The notes: generated from the letters alone by a model not told the origin. 64,000 nt of DNA from Rheinheimera sp. 1928-s (GCF_029269265.1 NZ_JARIXP010000002.1:352444-416443); one strand, 5' to 3'; numbered from the stretch's first letter, positions 17,176-27,095 are shown. Numbers and translations are program-made.

Positions 17176-17301
17176 TTAAGGCTGGTTTTGATTGATATGA
17201 GCTTGTGAAGGATCCTGCTCGCCCAGTTCAATCTTGTTAACGAGCAATTCAAGTTTATCCAGCCACAAGTCTAACCAATGTACTAGGTGTTTAGCCGCCA
17301 T
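17176..17301 (-). CDS. Small protein of 41 residues, unknown function
   Basis: A short reading frame, MAAKHLVHWLDLWLDKLELL then an acidic and amidic tail (ending NQNQP), with an ideal ribosome binding site AAGGAG seven bases before the ATG. The first 25 residues form an amphipathic helix rich in Trp and Leu. It is convergent with the PEP mutase-like gene and ends 8 bases from it. I do not recognise a family. The RBS and composition support a real small protein, but conservation would need checking. Confidence 0.5.
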   Translation of the reverse strand: MAAKHLVHWLDLWLDKLELLVNKIELGEQDPSQAHINQNQP

Positions 17302-17418
17302 CTCTGTTCTCCTTTAAGACATCTTTATCTCTTTAAGCATTAAAGCAGAGCCAACTAATAACTTAAAATACTTTAAAGTAGCAAGGTTATACGAAATAGA
17401 AATATAAGACGGTGATAG

Positions 17419-17453
17419 AAAAAGGCCAGAGTTGTAGCTCTGGCCTTTTTGTT
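17419..17453 (-). terminator. Terminator of plsC-rraB
   Basis: Arms AAAGGCCAGAG (17421-17431) and CTCTGGCCTTT (17438-17448) form a perfect 11-bp stem. The minus strand reads into a T-run, so it terminates the rraB transcript; it can also act rightwards. Confidence 0.85.
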
Positions 17454-17499
17454 TGATCCCAACAGATGAGAGATCTGAATAGGTAAAAACAGCTTTTAC

Positions 17500-17901
17500 T
17501 TAATGACGTGGAGCTTCGTCGCCGTCGTCTTCGTCATCATCGAAGTCTTCGCCGTCTTCGTCTTCACCACCTTCAAAATAGGTACCCCAGCCGTCGTATT
17601 CCACGCCAAACTTCTGCGCTAAGGCTTCCAGTTTGATCGCATCTGCTGTAATGCTGCCGCCGTCCAGAGATTGTTCACGAATTGCGTCGAATACCCAGGC
17701 GGTGCCGCCTTCTTCAAATTCGACTTCTTCGGCGTCTGTGACTTCGTAACCTAACTTAAAGACTTCAACAGCCAGTTTTTCTAAGCGGGCAAAATCTTCA
17801 TGGTAAAAATGGTGTTCGATGGTGTATTCCGCATCCGGATCGCTGCCGTCTTCCATCAGTGCAGCTATGGTGTCTTCAGTAAATTCTTGCCAGTTTTCCA
17901 T
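17500..17901 (-). CDS. rraB: Ribonuclease E inhibitor RraB
   Basis: A 133-residue cytoplasmic protein matching RraB, which binds RNase E and remodels degradosome activity. The conserved core is visible (DGSDPDAEYTIEHHFYHEDF near residue 18, AVEVFKLGYEV, and the final KFGVEYDGWGTYFE). The C-terminal tail of about 25 residues is almost purely Asp/Glu (EDEDGEDFDDDEDDGDE), as in enterobacterial RraB. It starts 4 bases after the plsC stop, so the two are probably one transcript. Confidence 0.93.
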   Translation of the reverse strand: MENWQEFTEDTIAALMEDGSDPDAEYTIEHHFYHEDFARLEKLAVEVFKLGYEVTDAEEVEFEEGGTAWVFDAIREQSLDGGSITADAIKLEALAQKFGVEYDGWGTYFEGGEDEDGEDFDDDEDDGDEAPRH

Positions 17902-17905
17902 GATA

Positions 17906-18646
17906 TTACCCCGTGACAGTCAATGAGTCGGCAGTGTAGTCGGTTGCCACTTCGCTATCAAGCAGCTTAATCTTATCTGCCATCTGTTGCCGTATTGTTT
18001 CAGCCAGTTCACGGGCCGGAGTTCCTGCTTCAGGGTATATAGGCGGCATGATTTCAATAATCACTCTGCCATTGTTCCATTTGTTTAAGCGTACTTTGCT
18101 GGTGTTGCTCATACAAATAGGCACCAGCGGCACTTTGGCCTGATGCGCTATATGAAAAGCACCGGTTTTAAAAGGCAATAAACCACGACCATAACTGCGG
18201 GTGCCTTCAGGAAAGACCCACACCGATACCTTGTCCTGCACTATACGGTCAACAGCACCTTGCATAGTGCCTACAGCTTTCGACTTGTTCGCTCTGTCGA
18301 TCAGAATATTGCCACTGAGCCAATACAGCTGACCAAAAAACGGGATCCACTTCAGGCTTTTTTTACCTATGGTCACAGTGCCAGGCAACAAGGCTTTGCT
18401 GATGGTAAATAAATCGTAGTTATTCTGATGGTTGGCTAAAAACACGCAAGGCATAGCAGCAGTGACTTCAGGAGCCTGACGCACTTCAACTTTCAAACCA
18501 AAGATCCAGGCAGCCCAGCCATACCAGCTGGAAAATAAAGCCACATTGGGGGCATAAAAAGGACGAACCAGACAGATCAGCAAACCCACTACGGCACTGA
18601 ATACAATAAAAATGGCGACCAGCACCAAACGCAGAATAGCTACCAC
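17906..18646 (-). CDS. plsC: 1-acyl-sn-glycerol-3-phosphate acyltransferase
   Basis: A 246-residue membrane-associated enzyme that acylates lysophosphatidic acid to phosphatidic acid in phospholipid synthesis. The N-terminus is a membrane segment (LRLVLVAIFIVFSAVVGLLI). The catalytic HX4D motif is in ANHQNNYDLF (about residue 72) and the acceptor-binding motif is FPEGTRSYGRG (about residue 145). The GTG at 18646 appears to be the start. It lies upstream of rraB and downstream of a GC-rich repeat that separates it from parC. Confidence 0.93.
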   Translation of the reverse strand: MVAILRLVLVAIFIVFSAVVGLLICLVRPFYAPNVALFSSWYGWAAWIFGLKVEVRQAPEVTAAMPCVFLANHQNNYDLFTISKALLPGTVTIGKKSLKWIPFFGQLYWLSGNILIDRANKSKAVGTMQGAVDRIVQDKVSVWVFPEGTRSYGRGLLPFKTGAFHIAHQAKVPLVPICMSNTSKVRLNKWNNGRVIIEIMPPIYPEAGTPARELAETIRQQMADKIKLLDSEVATDYTADSLTVTG

Positions 18647-18733
18647 AAAAAAGCCCCTGTTTTTTACAAGGGCCAGAGTATAACGGTTTGGCAGCTTTTG
18701 TCTGGTTTGATCTGTTTCCCGTTCGGGATCGAA

Positions 18734-18840
18734 TTGTAATTCAAGACGGGCGGGTGGTGTAGGGGCCGCGGCTTGTCCCGGCCCTTTCTATCTGTACCGC
18801 GGTGTCATTAGACGGGCGGGGATAAACCCCGCCCCTACAG
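18734..18840. repeat. GC-rich dispersed hairpin repeat after parC
   Basis: A block containing GACGGGCGGG twice (18745 and 18811), with a stem GGGCGGGG (18814-18821) against CCCCGCCC (18827-18834). It begins 2 bases after the parC stop. A closely similar block (TTCCAGACGGGCGGG with the same hairpin) lies at 36408-36450 after the Lrp gene. The position after a stop in both cases suggests a repeat with terminator or mRNA-stabilising function. Confidence 0.75.
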
Positions 18841-18841
18841 T

Positions 18842-21112
18842 CTATTCCGTAGTATCGCCAGCGACTTCGCCGGTCAACAGCTCATCAATACGCTGTAAAC
18901 CACGAGGCAGCTTGTTACCACGACGACCACGCTCGCCTATGTAATGCGCTAAATCATCCACTTTAATGGTCATTTTGCGTTTACCCGCTACTAAAGTCAC
19001 AGCTGTGGCAGCAGGCACTACGGTTAAGAGTTTCAGATACTCTTCACGACTGGCAGCCCGGGCCGATGGAATAGATAAAATCTTATTGCCTTTGCCTTTG
19101 CTCAGCTGCGGTAAATCGGCAACAGGGAATACCAGCATGCGGCCTTCAGTACTGATAGCCACTACTAAATCTGTTTCCGGGTTTTTAATCGGAATAGGGC
19201 TTAATACCTTAGCGCCAGTTGGTAAAGTTAACACCGCTTTACCGGCTTTATTACGGCTGACTAAATCGGCGAAGGTGCCAACAAAACCATAACCTGCATC
19301 ACTGGCCAGCAATAACTTCTGGCTGTCTTCAGCCATCAGCACATGCTCAAAATTTTCTCCTGCCACCAAGGTAAAGCGGCCTGTTAATGGCTCGCCCTGA
19401 CCACGGGCAGAAGGTAAATCGTGAGCTTCGGCGGCAAAGCTGCGACCGGATGAGTCGATAAAGGCGGCATATCTGTTACTTCGGCCTGTAGCGGCCGCTT
19501 TAAAGCCGTCCCCTGCTTTGTATTGCAGGCTGTTGCCGTCGACATCATGGCCTTTGGCACAGCGCACCCAGCCTTTTTCGGACAGCACTACTGTGACAGG
19601 TTCACTTGGCAGTAATTCTTTTTCGCTTAAGGCTTTGGCTTCTTCGCGCATGACGATTGGGCTTCTACGGTTGTCGCCATATTTTTCAGCATCAGCTAAT
19701 AGTTCTTCACGAATAAGTTTGGTCAGCTTTTTCTCTGAACCTAAAATGCCTTCTAAGTAATCACGTTCTTTTTCCAGCTCGGCTTGTTCGCCGCGGATTT
19801 TCATCTCTTCAAGCTTAGCTAAATGACGTAACTTTAACTCCAGTATGGCCTCAGCCTGACGTTCGGTAATGCCGAAATGCGCCATTAACACCGGCTTGGG
19901 CTGATCGTTTTCGCGGATAATTTTAATCACTTCGTCGATGTTTAAAAACGCGATCAACAACGCCTCTAATACATGCAAACGATCCAGCACTTTATCTAAA
20001 CGGAACTGCAGACGACGACGTACTGTGTCGCGGCGGAACACCAGCCATTCAGATAAAATTTCCAATAAGTTTTTCACCCGGGGACGCTGATCCAGGCCCA
20101 GAATGTTTAAATTCACGCGATAGCTTTTTTCCAGATCCGTAGTGGCAAATAAATGCGCCATCAACTGCTCAACGTCGATGCGGTTTGAGCGAGGCACTAT
20201 CACGATGCGGGTTGGGTTTTCATGATCAGATTCATCACGCAAATCACTGACCATAGGCAGTTTTTTCGCGTTCATCTGAGCAGCTATCTGTTCCAGTACT
20301 TTCGAGCCAGAGGTTTGATGCGGCAAGGCTGTGATAATAATGTCGCCATCTTCCAACTGATACAAACCACGCATCTTAATGCTGCCACGGCCTGTTTCAT
20401 AAATGGCCTGCAACTCATGCGCCGGGCTGATAATTTCAGCATCCGTCGGATAATCCGGCCCCTGAATATACTGCATCAGATCCGGGATAGTGGCTTTAGG
20501 GTTATCCAGTAAAAAGGCGGTAGCGTTGGCCACTTCACGGGCGTTATGCGGCGGAATATCTGTCGCCATACCTACAGCTATACCTGTCACGCCATTCAGC
20601 AAAATATGCGGCAAACGCGCAGGTAAAGTGCGGGGCTCGTCCATAGTGCCGTCAAAGTTTGGCACCCAGTCCACAGTGCCCTGTCCCAGCTCGTTCAGTA
20701 GTACTTCACTGAAACGGGACAACTTGGCTTCGGTATAACGCATAGCAGCGAAGGACTTTGGATCGTCCGGCGCACCCCAGTTACCCTGACCATCGACTAG
20801 CGGGTAACGGTAAGAAAAGGGCTGAGCCATCAGTACCATAGCTTCGTAACAGGCGCTGTCACCATGAGGGTGAAACTTACCTAATACGTCACCCACAGTA
20901 CGGGCAGATTTTTTATACTTCGCCAGATGGGATAAACCCAGTTCTGACATCGCATAAATAATACGACGTTGCACTGGTTTTAAACCGTCGCCAATAAAGG
21001 GCAAAGCCCGGTCCATAATGACGTACATCGAATAATTCAGGTAGGCTTCTTCTGTAAAACGGCGCAGCGGTAGCTGTTCCGTCCCTTCATTGGATATCAT
21101 AATATCTGTCAT
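18842..21112 (-). CDS. parC: DNA topoisomerase IV subunit A
   Basis: A 756-residue type IIA topoisomerase subunit, the length expected for gammaproteobacterial ParC. The N-terminal winged-helix domain carries the quinolone-resistance region ([24 protein letters not shown]) with the active-site Tyr in [11 protein letters not shown] (about residue 123). A coiled coil ([18 protein letters not shown]) is followed by a beta-propeller C-terminal domain (about 490-745). It decatenates daughter chromosomes together with ParE, encoded two genes upstream. The quinolone-region serine and glutamate positions (GDSACYEAM) look wild type. Confidence 0.97.
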   Translation of the reverse strand: MTDIMISNEGTEQLPLRRFTEEAYLNYSMYVIMDRALPFIGDGLKPVQRRIIYAMSELGLSHLAKYKKSARTVGDVLGKFHPHGDSACYEAMVLMAQPFSYRYPLVDGQGNWGAPDDPKSFAAMRYTEAKLSRFSEVLLNELGQGTVDWVPNFDGTMDEPRTLPARLPHILLNGVTGIAVGMATDIPPHNAREVANATAFLLDNPKATIPDLMQYIQGPDYPTDAEIISPAHELQAIYETGRGSIKMRGLYQLEDGDIIITALPHQTSGSKVLEQIAAQMNAKKLPMVSDLRDESDHENPTRIVIVPRSNRIDVEQLMAHLFATTDLEKSYRVNLNILGLDQRPRVKNLLEILSEWLVFRRDTVRRRLQFRLDKVLDRLHVLEALLIAFLNIDEVIKIIRENDQPKPVLMAHFGITERQAEAILELKLRHLAKLEEMKIRGEQAELEKERDYLEGILGSEKKLTKLIREELLADAEKYGDNRRSPIVMREEAKALSEKELLPSEPVTVVLSEKGWVRCAKGHDVDGNSLQYKAGDGFKAAATGRSNRYAAFIDSSGRSFAAEAHDLPSARGQGEPLTGRFTLVAGENFEHVLMAEDSQKLLLASDAGYGFVGTFADLVSRNKAGKAVLTLPTGAKVLSPIPIKNPETDLVVAISTEGRMLVFPVADLPQLSKGKGNKILSIPSARAASREEYLKLLTVVPAATAVTLVAGKRKMTIKVDDLAHYIGERGRRGNKLPRGLQRIDELLTGEVAGDTTE

Positions 21113-21124
21113 TTTTAGCTTCCG

Positions 21125-22576
21125 TTAACCAGCCTGATTCTGTTGTTTTTCAAGCGCTTTTGCTTGTAGCTGCTGTTGTAATTGCGCCTGCATTTGAGCC
21201 TGACGGCGCGCCAGTTGCCACAGCAATAACACCAGCAGGACTAAACTGGTGCAGCCAAACAACCCAATCCATAACCACTGGATCTGTCTTTTACGTTCAG
21301 CTTCCTGCAAACGCAGCGCTTGTAATTCATTGTCTTTAGCCAGTAGTTCATTTTGAGCTTGCTGGCGCTCTGCATCAAAACCTAAGCGCAGTTTTTCTAC
21401 CGACAGCTCGTGTTCTTTATTGCGTAATTTGTGATACCCCTGAAAAAACTGATTCAGATGCTCATAGGCTTTTTGATAGCGACCGGAATCAGCCTCCAGC
21501 CTGGCTTTTAAATTCAAAATCCACAGCACACTGGACTGGTTGGCATTACTTTCTTCTTTGCTTAAGCTTTGCTCGGCCTGAGCCAATTGCTGACTTGCCA
21601 GGGAAATCTGGCCTAACTCACGATAAATCAGCGCTTTTTCATAGTGATGCATAGAGTTCTGATAAGTCGACTGTAAACCTGGTAAATACTGTTCAGCTTT
21701 TTCTATATAGGCCAAAGCGACGTCCAGCTTTTCGTTGTCTTTACTGGTGGACGCCAGCCCCAGATAAGCAAAATACAAATTGGCCTGATCCTGTTGTGCT
21801 ATGGCCAGTTGCAGCAACTGATCATAACGTAACATGGCTTTGTCGTATTGCTCTAAGTAGCTGTAACTTCTGGCTAAGTTAAATAACACGTCCATTTTAT
21901 CTTTTTGCCAGCCTAAAGCCTCATACCCTACCAGTGCTTCTTCCATAAACTGAATGGCTTCTTTATCAAAACCCAGGCCAACATAAAGCAAGCCCAGTTC
22001 AGCGTTTACATAAGCCAGACTTTCCGGATCTTTTAGCAGCACAGCTCTGTCGTAACTGCTTTTCAGCAGCGCCAGCGCCTCCTGAGTTTTATCCTGAATG
22101 CTGTAAATAGCCGCGATATTAATATCCGCTTCAATATGCAGTTTTTCGGCTTTTAATTCGTCAGCCAGGGCTGAAGCCTGCAGGTAATAATGCAAGGCCT
22201 GTTGATACTGGCTTTGCATTTCAAGCGCAAAACCTAAGTTGTTCCAAAAATCGATAGTGGTTAAATCACGGCGCTCACCTAGTAATGCCAGACCCCGCTC
22301 CGCTACTTCCTTCTGCTGCTGATGTTTACCTAAACTTTCATACACATCAGAGAGCTGCAATAAAAACTGCACCTGCAACTCGTTGTCCCATTCGCCATAT
22401 GCGGCCTGTTGTTGCTGTAAGAGCAGCAACATTTGTTCAGGTTGTTGGGCTTTTTGTTGTTTAACTTGTTGCAGCCATTCAGGCAATACAGCGTCATTGG
22501 CCTGCAGCCCAAAGGCAAAACACAAGCAGAAGCCCAACAGCGTTCCCCATGATATGAGGTATTGTTTTTGTATCAT
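21125..22576 (-). CDS. TPR-repeat protein with signal peptide and C-terminal membrane helix
   Basis: A 483-residue protein. The ATG at 22576 follows GAAGGAC; an upstream TTG is less likely. An N-terminal hydrophobic segment (ISWGTLLGFCLCFAFGLQA) is followed by eight or more tetratricopeptide repeats (about residues 50-360; YQQALHYYLQASALADEL, AYVNAELGLLYVGLGFDKEA), a coiled coil, a membrane helix (WLWIGLFGCTSLVLLVLLLW, about residue 440) and a Gln-rich tail. The architecture is that of the periplasmic sensory half of TPR-GGDEF or TPR-kinase proteins, but no catalytic domain follows. It sits between parE and parC with gaps of 29 and 12 bases, so it is in their operon. Confidence 0.8.
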   Translation of the reverse strand: MIQKQYLISWGTLLGFCLCFAFGLQANDAVLPEWLQQVKQQKAQQPEQMLLLLQQQQAAYGEWDNELQVQFLLQLSDVYESLGKHQQQKEVAERGLALLGERRDLTTIDFWNNLGFALEMQSQYQQALHYYLQASALADELKAEKLHIEADINIAAIYSIQDKTQEALALLKSSYDRAVLLKDPESLAYVNAELGLLYVGLGFDKEAIQFMEEALVGYEALGWQKDKMDVLFNLARSYSYLEQYDKAMLRYDQLLQLAIAQQDQANLYFAYLGLASTSKDNEKLDVALAYIEKAEQYLPGLQSTYQNSMHHYEKALIYRELGQISLASQQLAQAEQSLSKEESNANQSSVLWILNLKARLEADSGRYQKAYEHLNQFFQGYHKLRNKEHELSVEKLRLGFDAERQQAQNELLAKDNELQALRLQEAERKRQIQWLWIGLFGCTSLVLLVLLLWQLARRQAQMQAQLQQQLQAKALEKQQNQAG

Positions 22577-22605
22577 CTGTAGTCCTTCAAGCAAAAAGCG
22601 AAAGG

Positions 22606-24501
22606 TTAGACTGCGACTATAGCGCGGTCGCCTTTCATCTCCAGCCAGTCTTTTCTGTCCGTTGCCCGCTTCTTCGCCAGCAGCATATCCATCATTTCCA
22701 TGGTTTGAACCAGGTCATCAATGGTCAATTGCACCAGACGTCTGGTGTTTGGATCTATGGTGGTTTCGCGCAGCTGCAACGGGTTCATTTCGCCCAAACC
22801 TTTAAAACGTTGCACGTTGATTTTGCTACGCTTTTTCTCGGCTTCTAAGCGATCAAGAATGCCTTTTTTCTCGTCTTCATCCAGTGCGTAAAATACTTCT
22901 TTGCCACAGTCGATACGGTACAAAGGCGGCATAGCCACATAAATGTGACCGGCTTCCACCAGCGGGCGGAAATGGCGCATAAACAAAGCACACAATAAGG
23001 TGGCGATATGCAAACCATCTGAGTCGGCGTCAGCCAGAATACAAATTTTGCCGTAACGCAGCTGGCTCAAATCAGCAGAGTTTGGATCCATCCCTATAGC
23101 CACAGAAATATCATGCACTTCCTGTGACCCTAAAATTTGCTCAGATTCAACTTCCCAGGTATTCAGAATTTTACCGCGCAGTGGCATCACCGCCTGAAAC
23201 TCACGATCCCGAGCCTGTTTCGCCGAACCACCTGCTGAATCCCCTTCGACAAAAAACAACTCTGTGCGATTAAGATCCTGCGATGAACAGTCAGATAACT
23301 TGCCGGGTAAAGCGGGGCCAGCAGTGACTTTTTTGCGGATAATCTTTTTGGCCGCACGTAAACGTTTTTGTGCGTTATTGATACAAAACTCAGCCAGTTG
23401 CTCAGCTATATCTGTGTGTTCGTTCAGCCACAAACTAAAAGCATCTTTCACCACACCGCTGATAAAAGCCACAGCCTGACGCGACGACAGTTTTTCTTTA
23501 GTCTGTCCGGCAAATTGAGGTTCCTGCATTTTTAATGACAGAATGTAACTACAGCGATCCCAGACATCTTCAGGCGTTAACTTAATGCCGCGTGGCAATA
23601 AGTTACGGAATTCACAAAAATCGCGCAGTGCTTCTAACAAGCCCTGACGTAAACCGTTGACGTGAGTACCGCCCTGAGCAGTTGGGATCAGGTTGACATA
23701 ACTTTCAGTGACCAGCTCGCCACCTTCAGGTAACCAGAGCACAGCCCATTCGACTGCTTCGTTACTGGCACTTAAGCTGCCGACAAAAGGCTGCTCAGGC
23801 AAAGCCACCATGTCTTTGACCGCATCCATTAAATAATCACGGATACCGGCCTGATAACACCACTGATAACTTTGATTGTTGACCTTGTCGTCAAACTTAA
23901 TAGTAAGGCCAGGACACAATACCGCTTTGGCTTTGAGTACATGCAGCATGCGACTGACGGAAAACTTAGGTGAATCAAAATAATCAGGGGCTGGCCAAAA
24001 ACGCACGCGAGTGCCTGTATTACGTTTACCTACGGTGCCGGTAATCGCAAGCTCACTGACTTTATTGCCATGCTCAAAAGCTATTTCATACACATTGCCA
24101 TCACGGCGCACAGCCACATCGACCCGACTCGACAAGGCGTTGACCACAGAAATACCTACGCCGTGCAAACCACCGGAGAACTGGTAGTTTTTATTAGAAA
24201 ACTTACCACCGGCATGCAGACGACAGAGGATCAATTCAACACCGGACACCCCTTCTTCCGGGTGAATATCCACCGGCATACCACGACCATTGTCTATCAC
24301 TTCCAGCGACTGGTCCTCATGCAAAATGACATGCACCAGATCAGCATGGCCAGCCAAAGCTTCATCGACGCTGTTATCTATAACTTCCTGACCTAAATGG
24401 TTAGGACGGGTGGTATCTGTATACATACCTGGACGGCGCTGCACTGGCTCAAGGCCTGTCAGCACCTCAATGGAGTCGGCGTTGTATTGCTGGTCTGTCA
24501 T
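22606..24501 (-). CDS. parE: DNA topoisomerase IV subunit B
   Basis: A 631-residue GHKL ATPase subunit of topoisomerase IV. ATP-binding motifs are visible (VIDNSVDEALAGHAD, EVIDNGRGMPVDIHPEEG, GGLHGVGISVVNALS), then the transducer region and the TOPRIM domain (LFFVEGDSAGGSAKQARDREFQA, ILADADSDGLHIATLL). The length matches ParE rather than GyrB (about 800), because the GyrB insert is absent. It follows yqiA by 113 bases and precedes the TPR gene and parC. The order nudF-yqiB-cpdA-yqiA-parE is the enterobacterial one. Confidence 0.97.
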   Translation of the reverse strand: MTDQQYNADSIEVLTGLEPVQRRPGMYTDTTRPNHLGQEVIDNSVDEALAGHADLVHVILHEDQSLEVIDNGRGMPVDIHPEEGVSGVELILCRLHAGGKFSNKNYQFSGGLHGVGISVVNALSSRVDVAVRRDGNVYEIAFEHGNKVSELAITGTVGKRNTGTRVRFWPAPDYFDSPKFSVSRMLHVLKAKAVLCPGLTIKFDDKVNNQSYQWCYQAGIRDYLMDAVKDMVALPEQPFVGSLSASNEAVEWAVLWLPEGGELVTESYVNLIPTAQGGTHVNGLRQGLLEALRDFCEFRNLLPRGIKLTPEDVWDRCSYILSLKMQEPQFAGQTKEKLSSRQAVAFISGVVKDAFSLWLNEHTDIAEQLAEFCINNAQKRLRAAKKIIRKKVTAGPALPGKLSDCSSQDLNRTELFFVEGDSAGGSAKQARDREFQAVMPLRGKILNTWEVESEQILGSQEVHDISVAIGMDPNSADLSQLRYGKICILADADSDGLHIATLLCALFMRHFRPLVEAGHIYVAMPPLYRIDCGKEVFYALDEDEKKGILDRLEAEKKRSKINVQRFKGLGEMNPLQLRETTIDPNTRRLVQLTIDDLVQTMEMMDMLLAKKRATDRKDWLEMKGDRAIVAV

Positions 24502-24614
24502 GGGGCAAACATCACTTCTTTAATCACTCATTTTAATGTACCAGTCATACGTGAAGCGGCTACTTCAGGTACGCAGGATATATAGCCAGAATAACTGTAT
24601 TAACAACCAGTGTT

Positions 24615-25184
24615 TTACTCTAATTGGCAAAACTTGACAATAGCGGGCAGGCAATTGGCATAGCCCTGATAACTATGATCACCACCTGGTTGCACATCCA
24701 GTGTACAACCTGCATAAAACTGCAGCGCTTTACGATAATCCAGCACTTCGTCGCCTTCTTGCAACAGCACCAGATAACGATCCAAAGCCGAAGGTTTATG
24801 TTCAAGCTCAGCCAGCAGCGGCATATGCTGGGGTTCAACACTGAAATCCTGCTTCAACACCGGATGATGATAAGTGCCAAAATGCTGGCTCAATAACTCG
24901 TAAGGTGCCACAGCAGGGTTAATCAATGCAGCATAGCAACCTGTTTGTTCGGCCAGATAAGTTCCTAAAAATCCGCCCAGAGAACTGCCAATCACTGCAT
25001 CTGGACGCCGGCCATTCAGCGCCCGCTCTATTGCAGCTACAGCTTCTTTTGGTGTGTAAGGTAAATCCGGCATCACCAGCTCAACATCAGGCAACTGCCG
25101 CTGAAAAAATGCCTTGGTGATTAAGGCTTTTTCGGATTGCGACGAGCTGGCAAAGCCATGTAAATAGACAACAAGTTTAGACAT
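24615..25184 (-). CDS. yqiA: YqiA-type alpha/beta hydrolase esterase
   Basis: A 189-residue alpha/beta hydrolase of the UPF0227/YqiA family. The nucleophile elbow is GSSLGGFLGTYLAE (Ser at about residue 68) and the catalytic His is in GGDHSYQGY near the C-terminus. E. coli YqiA hydrolyses short acyl esters; the physiological substrate is unknown. The ATG at 25184 immediately follows the cpdA stop, so the genes are translationally coupled. Confidence 0.92.
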   Translation of the reverse strand: MSKLVVYLHGFASSSQSEKALITKAFFQRQLPDVELVMPDLPYTPKEAVAAIERALNGRRPDAVIGSSLGGFLGTYLAEQTGCYAALINPAVAPYELLSQHFGTYHHPVLKQDFSVEPQHMPLLAELEHKPSALDRYLVLLQEGDEVLDYRKALQFYAGCTLDVQPGGDHSYQGYANCLPAIVKFCQLE

Positions 25185-25955
25185 TTACCCTTCCAAAAAC
25201 TGCCAGCGCACTGCGGTATCAAGATGAGCAGCGGCTTTAAAATTCCATTCAATATATCCGGGACGACCCGCCACAGGCTGATAGTCAGGTGTCAGCAAAA
25301 ACTGCACTGAACTGGCAGGGCAACCCACCAGCTGAATACCTTGCTGCATTGTGGCATAGGCATAATGGCAATGACCATGGGCCAGGCCTTTGATACGCGG
25401 ATCTGAGGCCAGGATCTGCCATACAGCAGCTGCATTCAGTTGAATATGTTCGTCAATAAAACTACCCATCGAGCTGATATGATGATGACAAAACAACCAG
25501 ACAGCCGAATCCGGCGGATAAGACAACAGCTGCCGTTCTAACTGCTGTTGTCGTGTTGTATCAAAATAGCCTGCTGGTGTTGGCCCTTTACTGTTCAATA
25601 AACACAAACGCCAGCTGCCAAGACTTAACTCTGTCTCAGCACAAAAAGGCGGCGTTGCAAAAGCCTGTTGCATCAAGCCAATATCATCATGATTGCCGGG
25701 CAAATAAAACACCGGGCACGACCATTCACTGAATAAAGCCGCGATCAACTGATAAGAGACCAGACTATGATCCTGAGTTAAATCTCCGGTCAGGATCACC
25801 GCATCAGGCTGGTTATGCTGAAGTGGAGACAACAACAATTCCAGTTGCCGATAAGGCTGAACTCCACAAAACCAGCCATCCGCTTCTGCCACTAAATGAC
25901 AATCAGAAATTTGCAGCAGACGATAAGAGTCTTGTGGTGCAAACACAAAAGCCAT
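25185..25955 (-). CDS. cpdA: 3',5'-cyclic-AMP phosphodiesterase CpdA
   Basis: A 256-residue class III cyclic nucleotide phosphodiesterase of the calcineurin-like fold. The dinuclear metal motifs are all present: QISDCHL (usually SDTHL; here Cys at the variable position), LTGDLTQD, LPGNHDD, CHHHISSMGS and HGHCHYAY. It degrades cAMP and so tunes CRP signalling. Its start overlaps the last base of the yqiB stop and its stop abuts yqiA, which means tight coupling. Confidence 0.93.
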   Translation of the reverse strand: MAFVFAPQDSYRLLQISDCHLVAEADGWFCGVQPYRQLELLLSPLQHNQPDAVILTGDLTQDHSLVSYQLIAALFSEWSCPVFYLPGNHDDIGLMQQAFATPPFCAETELSLGSWRLCLLNSKGPTPAGYFDTTRQQQLERQLLSYPPDSAVWLFCHHHISSMGSFIDEHIQLNAAAVWQILASDPRIKGLAHGHCHYAYATMQQGIQLVGCPASSVQFLLTPDYQPVAGRPGYIEWNFKAAAHLDTAVRWQFLEG

Positions 25956-26398
25956 CAGGCCAATAACTCAGCATTTTGATAGCCGCGGCGTGAACACAGG
26001 TTCAGCCAGTCACGCAGTAACAAATTAATCTGTCGTTTTTCGTCAGGCAGTAACATATCGACATTTGGATAACTGTACACAGCTTTAAGCTGCCGCACCT
26101 GCTGACAAGCCAGCACTTCCGCCAGCCGGGCATCATGATAGAGCCGCACTTCAAAGCGCGGTTTCAACCAGCCAATCATCGACTGACTAATGAGTTCAAT
26201 GCTGATAGTGGTGGTGTATTTACATAGCTCAAGCAGTTCTACCTGATAACTTTCGCTGGCATTGATATGAATAAGACAACGTTGCCCCGGACGCTGATGG
26301 CGGGGCAGAAAAAAACGCAGCTGTGCGTAATTGCGCTCACATAAACTGAGGAAATCAGGCAGGTAAGGCACATAACGTTTTCGGGCCAAATTTGGCAT
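25955..26398 (-). CDS. yqiB: YqiB-family protein (DUF1249)
   Basis: A 147-residue protein of the DUF1249/YqiB family (MPNLARKRYVPYLPDFLSLC at the N-terminus; FEVRLYHDARLAEVL; ending RGYQNAELLA). The function is unknown, but the gene is nearly always between nudF and cpdA in gammaproteobacteria, as here. Confidence 0.9.
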   Translation of the reverse strand: MPNLARKRYVPYLPDFLSLCERNYAQLRFFLPRHQRPGQRCLIHINASESYQVELLELCKYTTTISIELISQSMIGWLKPRFEVRLYHDARLAEVLACQQVRQLKAVYSYPNVDMLLPDEKRQINLLLRDWLNLCSRRGYQNAELLA

Positions 26399-26441
26399 AC
26401 CAGCTACTCTCTTTATTCTTGTTTTCTCATCATGACGGCAC

Positions 26442-27095
26442 TCATGTTGATTCAGACCAGCGTTGTTTTACTTCATCCAGATTCAAGGCTAACCATTGCA
26501 GTGCAATGACAGTGGCAGCGTTATCAATTTTTCCGGCTTTCAAAAGTTGCATCGCGACCTGGCGTGACATGCTGTGAACTTTAATATCCTCCTGCTCAGA
26601 TGCCAAGCCATAAATCCCTGTGGTCACCTGATGCTGCAGTCGCGCCAGCACTAAATACACTCGTTCTGTGCATCCACCGGGGCTACTTTGATAACTAAGC
26701 ATAGGCCAGAATTCTGTTAGCTTCAGACCAGCTTCTTCTTCAGATTCACGTTGTGCAACCTGCTCCACCGATTCACCTTGCTCAATCATGCCAGCTATAG
26801 CTTCGAGTAACCAAGGGCCGTTTGGATTCTGCAAGGCGCCGATACGAAATTGCTCAATCAGCACCAGACTGTCGTTTTGCACATCATAAGGCAGCACTAT
26901 GACAGCATGACCACGCTCAAATAATTCGCGCTTTACTTCTGTACTCCAGCTGCCGTTAAACAATTTATGTTCTACTTTGTAACTGTCGATCCGGAAAAAA
27001 CCCTGAAAAACTGTGTTCTGGTCGAGTATTTTTACATCAGATGAATGAAAAGAAGGATAATTTTCTGGCTTGAAATCAGGCATTTGAAGACTCAC
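26442..27095 (-). CDS. nudF: ADP-ribose pyrophosphatase (Nudix hydrolase)
   Basis: A 217-residue Nudix enzyme that splits ADP-ribose into AMP and ribose 5-phosphate. The Nudix box starts at GMIEQGESVEQ and continues with RESEEEAGL (about residues 100-122), giving all the metal-binding glutamates. The N-terminal dimerisation sheet is of the NudF type (FRIDSYKVEHKLFNG). It is first in the operon with yqiB, cpdA, yqiA and parE and is divergent from tolC over about 100 bases. Confidence 0.93.
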   Translation of the reverse strand: MSLQMPDFKPENYPSFHSSDVKILDQNTVFQGFFRIDSYKVEHKLFNGSWSTEVKRELFERGHAVIVLPYDVQNDSLVLIEQFRIGALQNPNGPWLLEAIAGMIEQGESVEQVAQRESEEEAGLKLTEFWPMLSYQSSPGGCTERVYLVLARLQHQVTTGIYGLASEQEDIKVHSMSRQVAMQLLKAGKIDNAATVIALQWLALNLDEVKQRWSEST

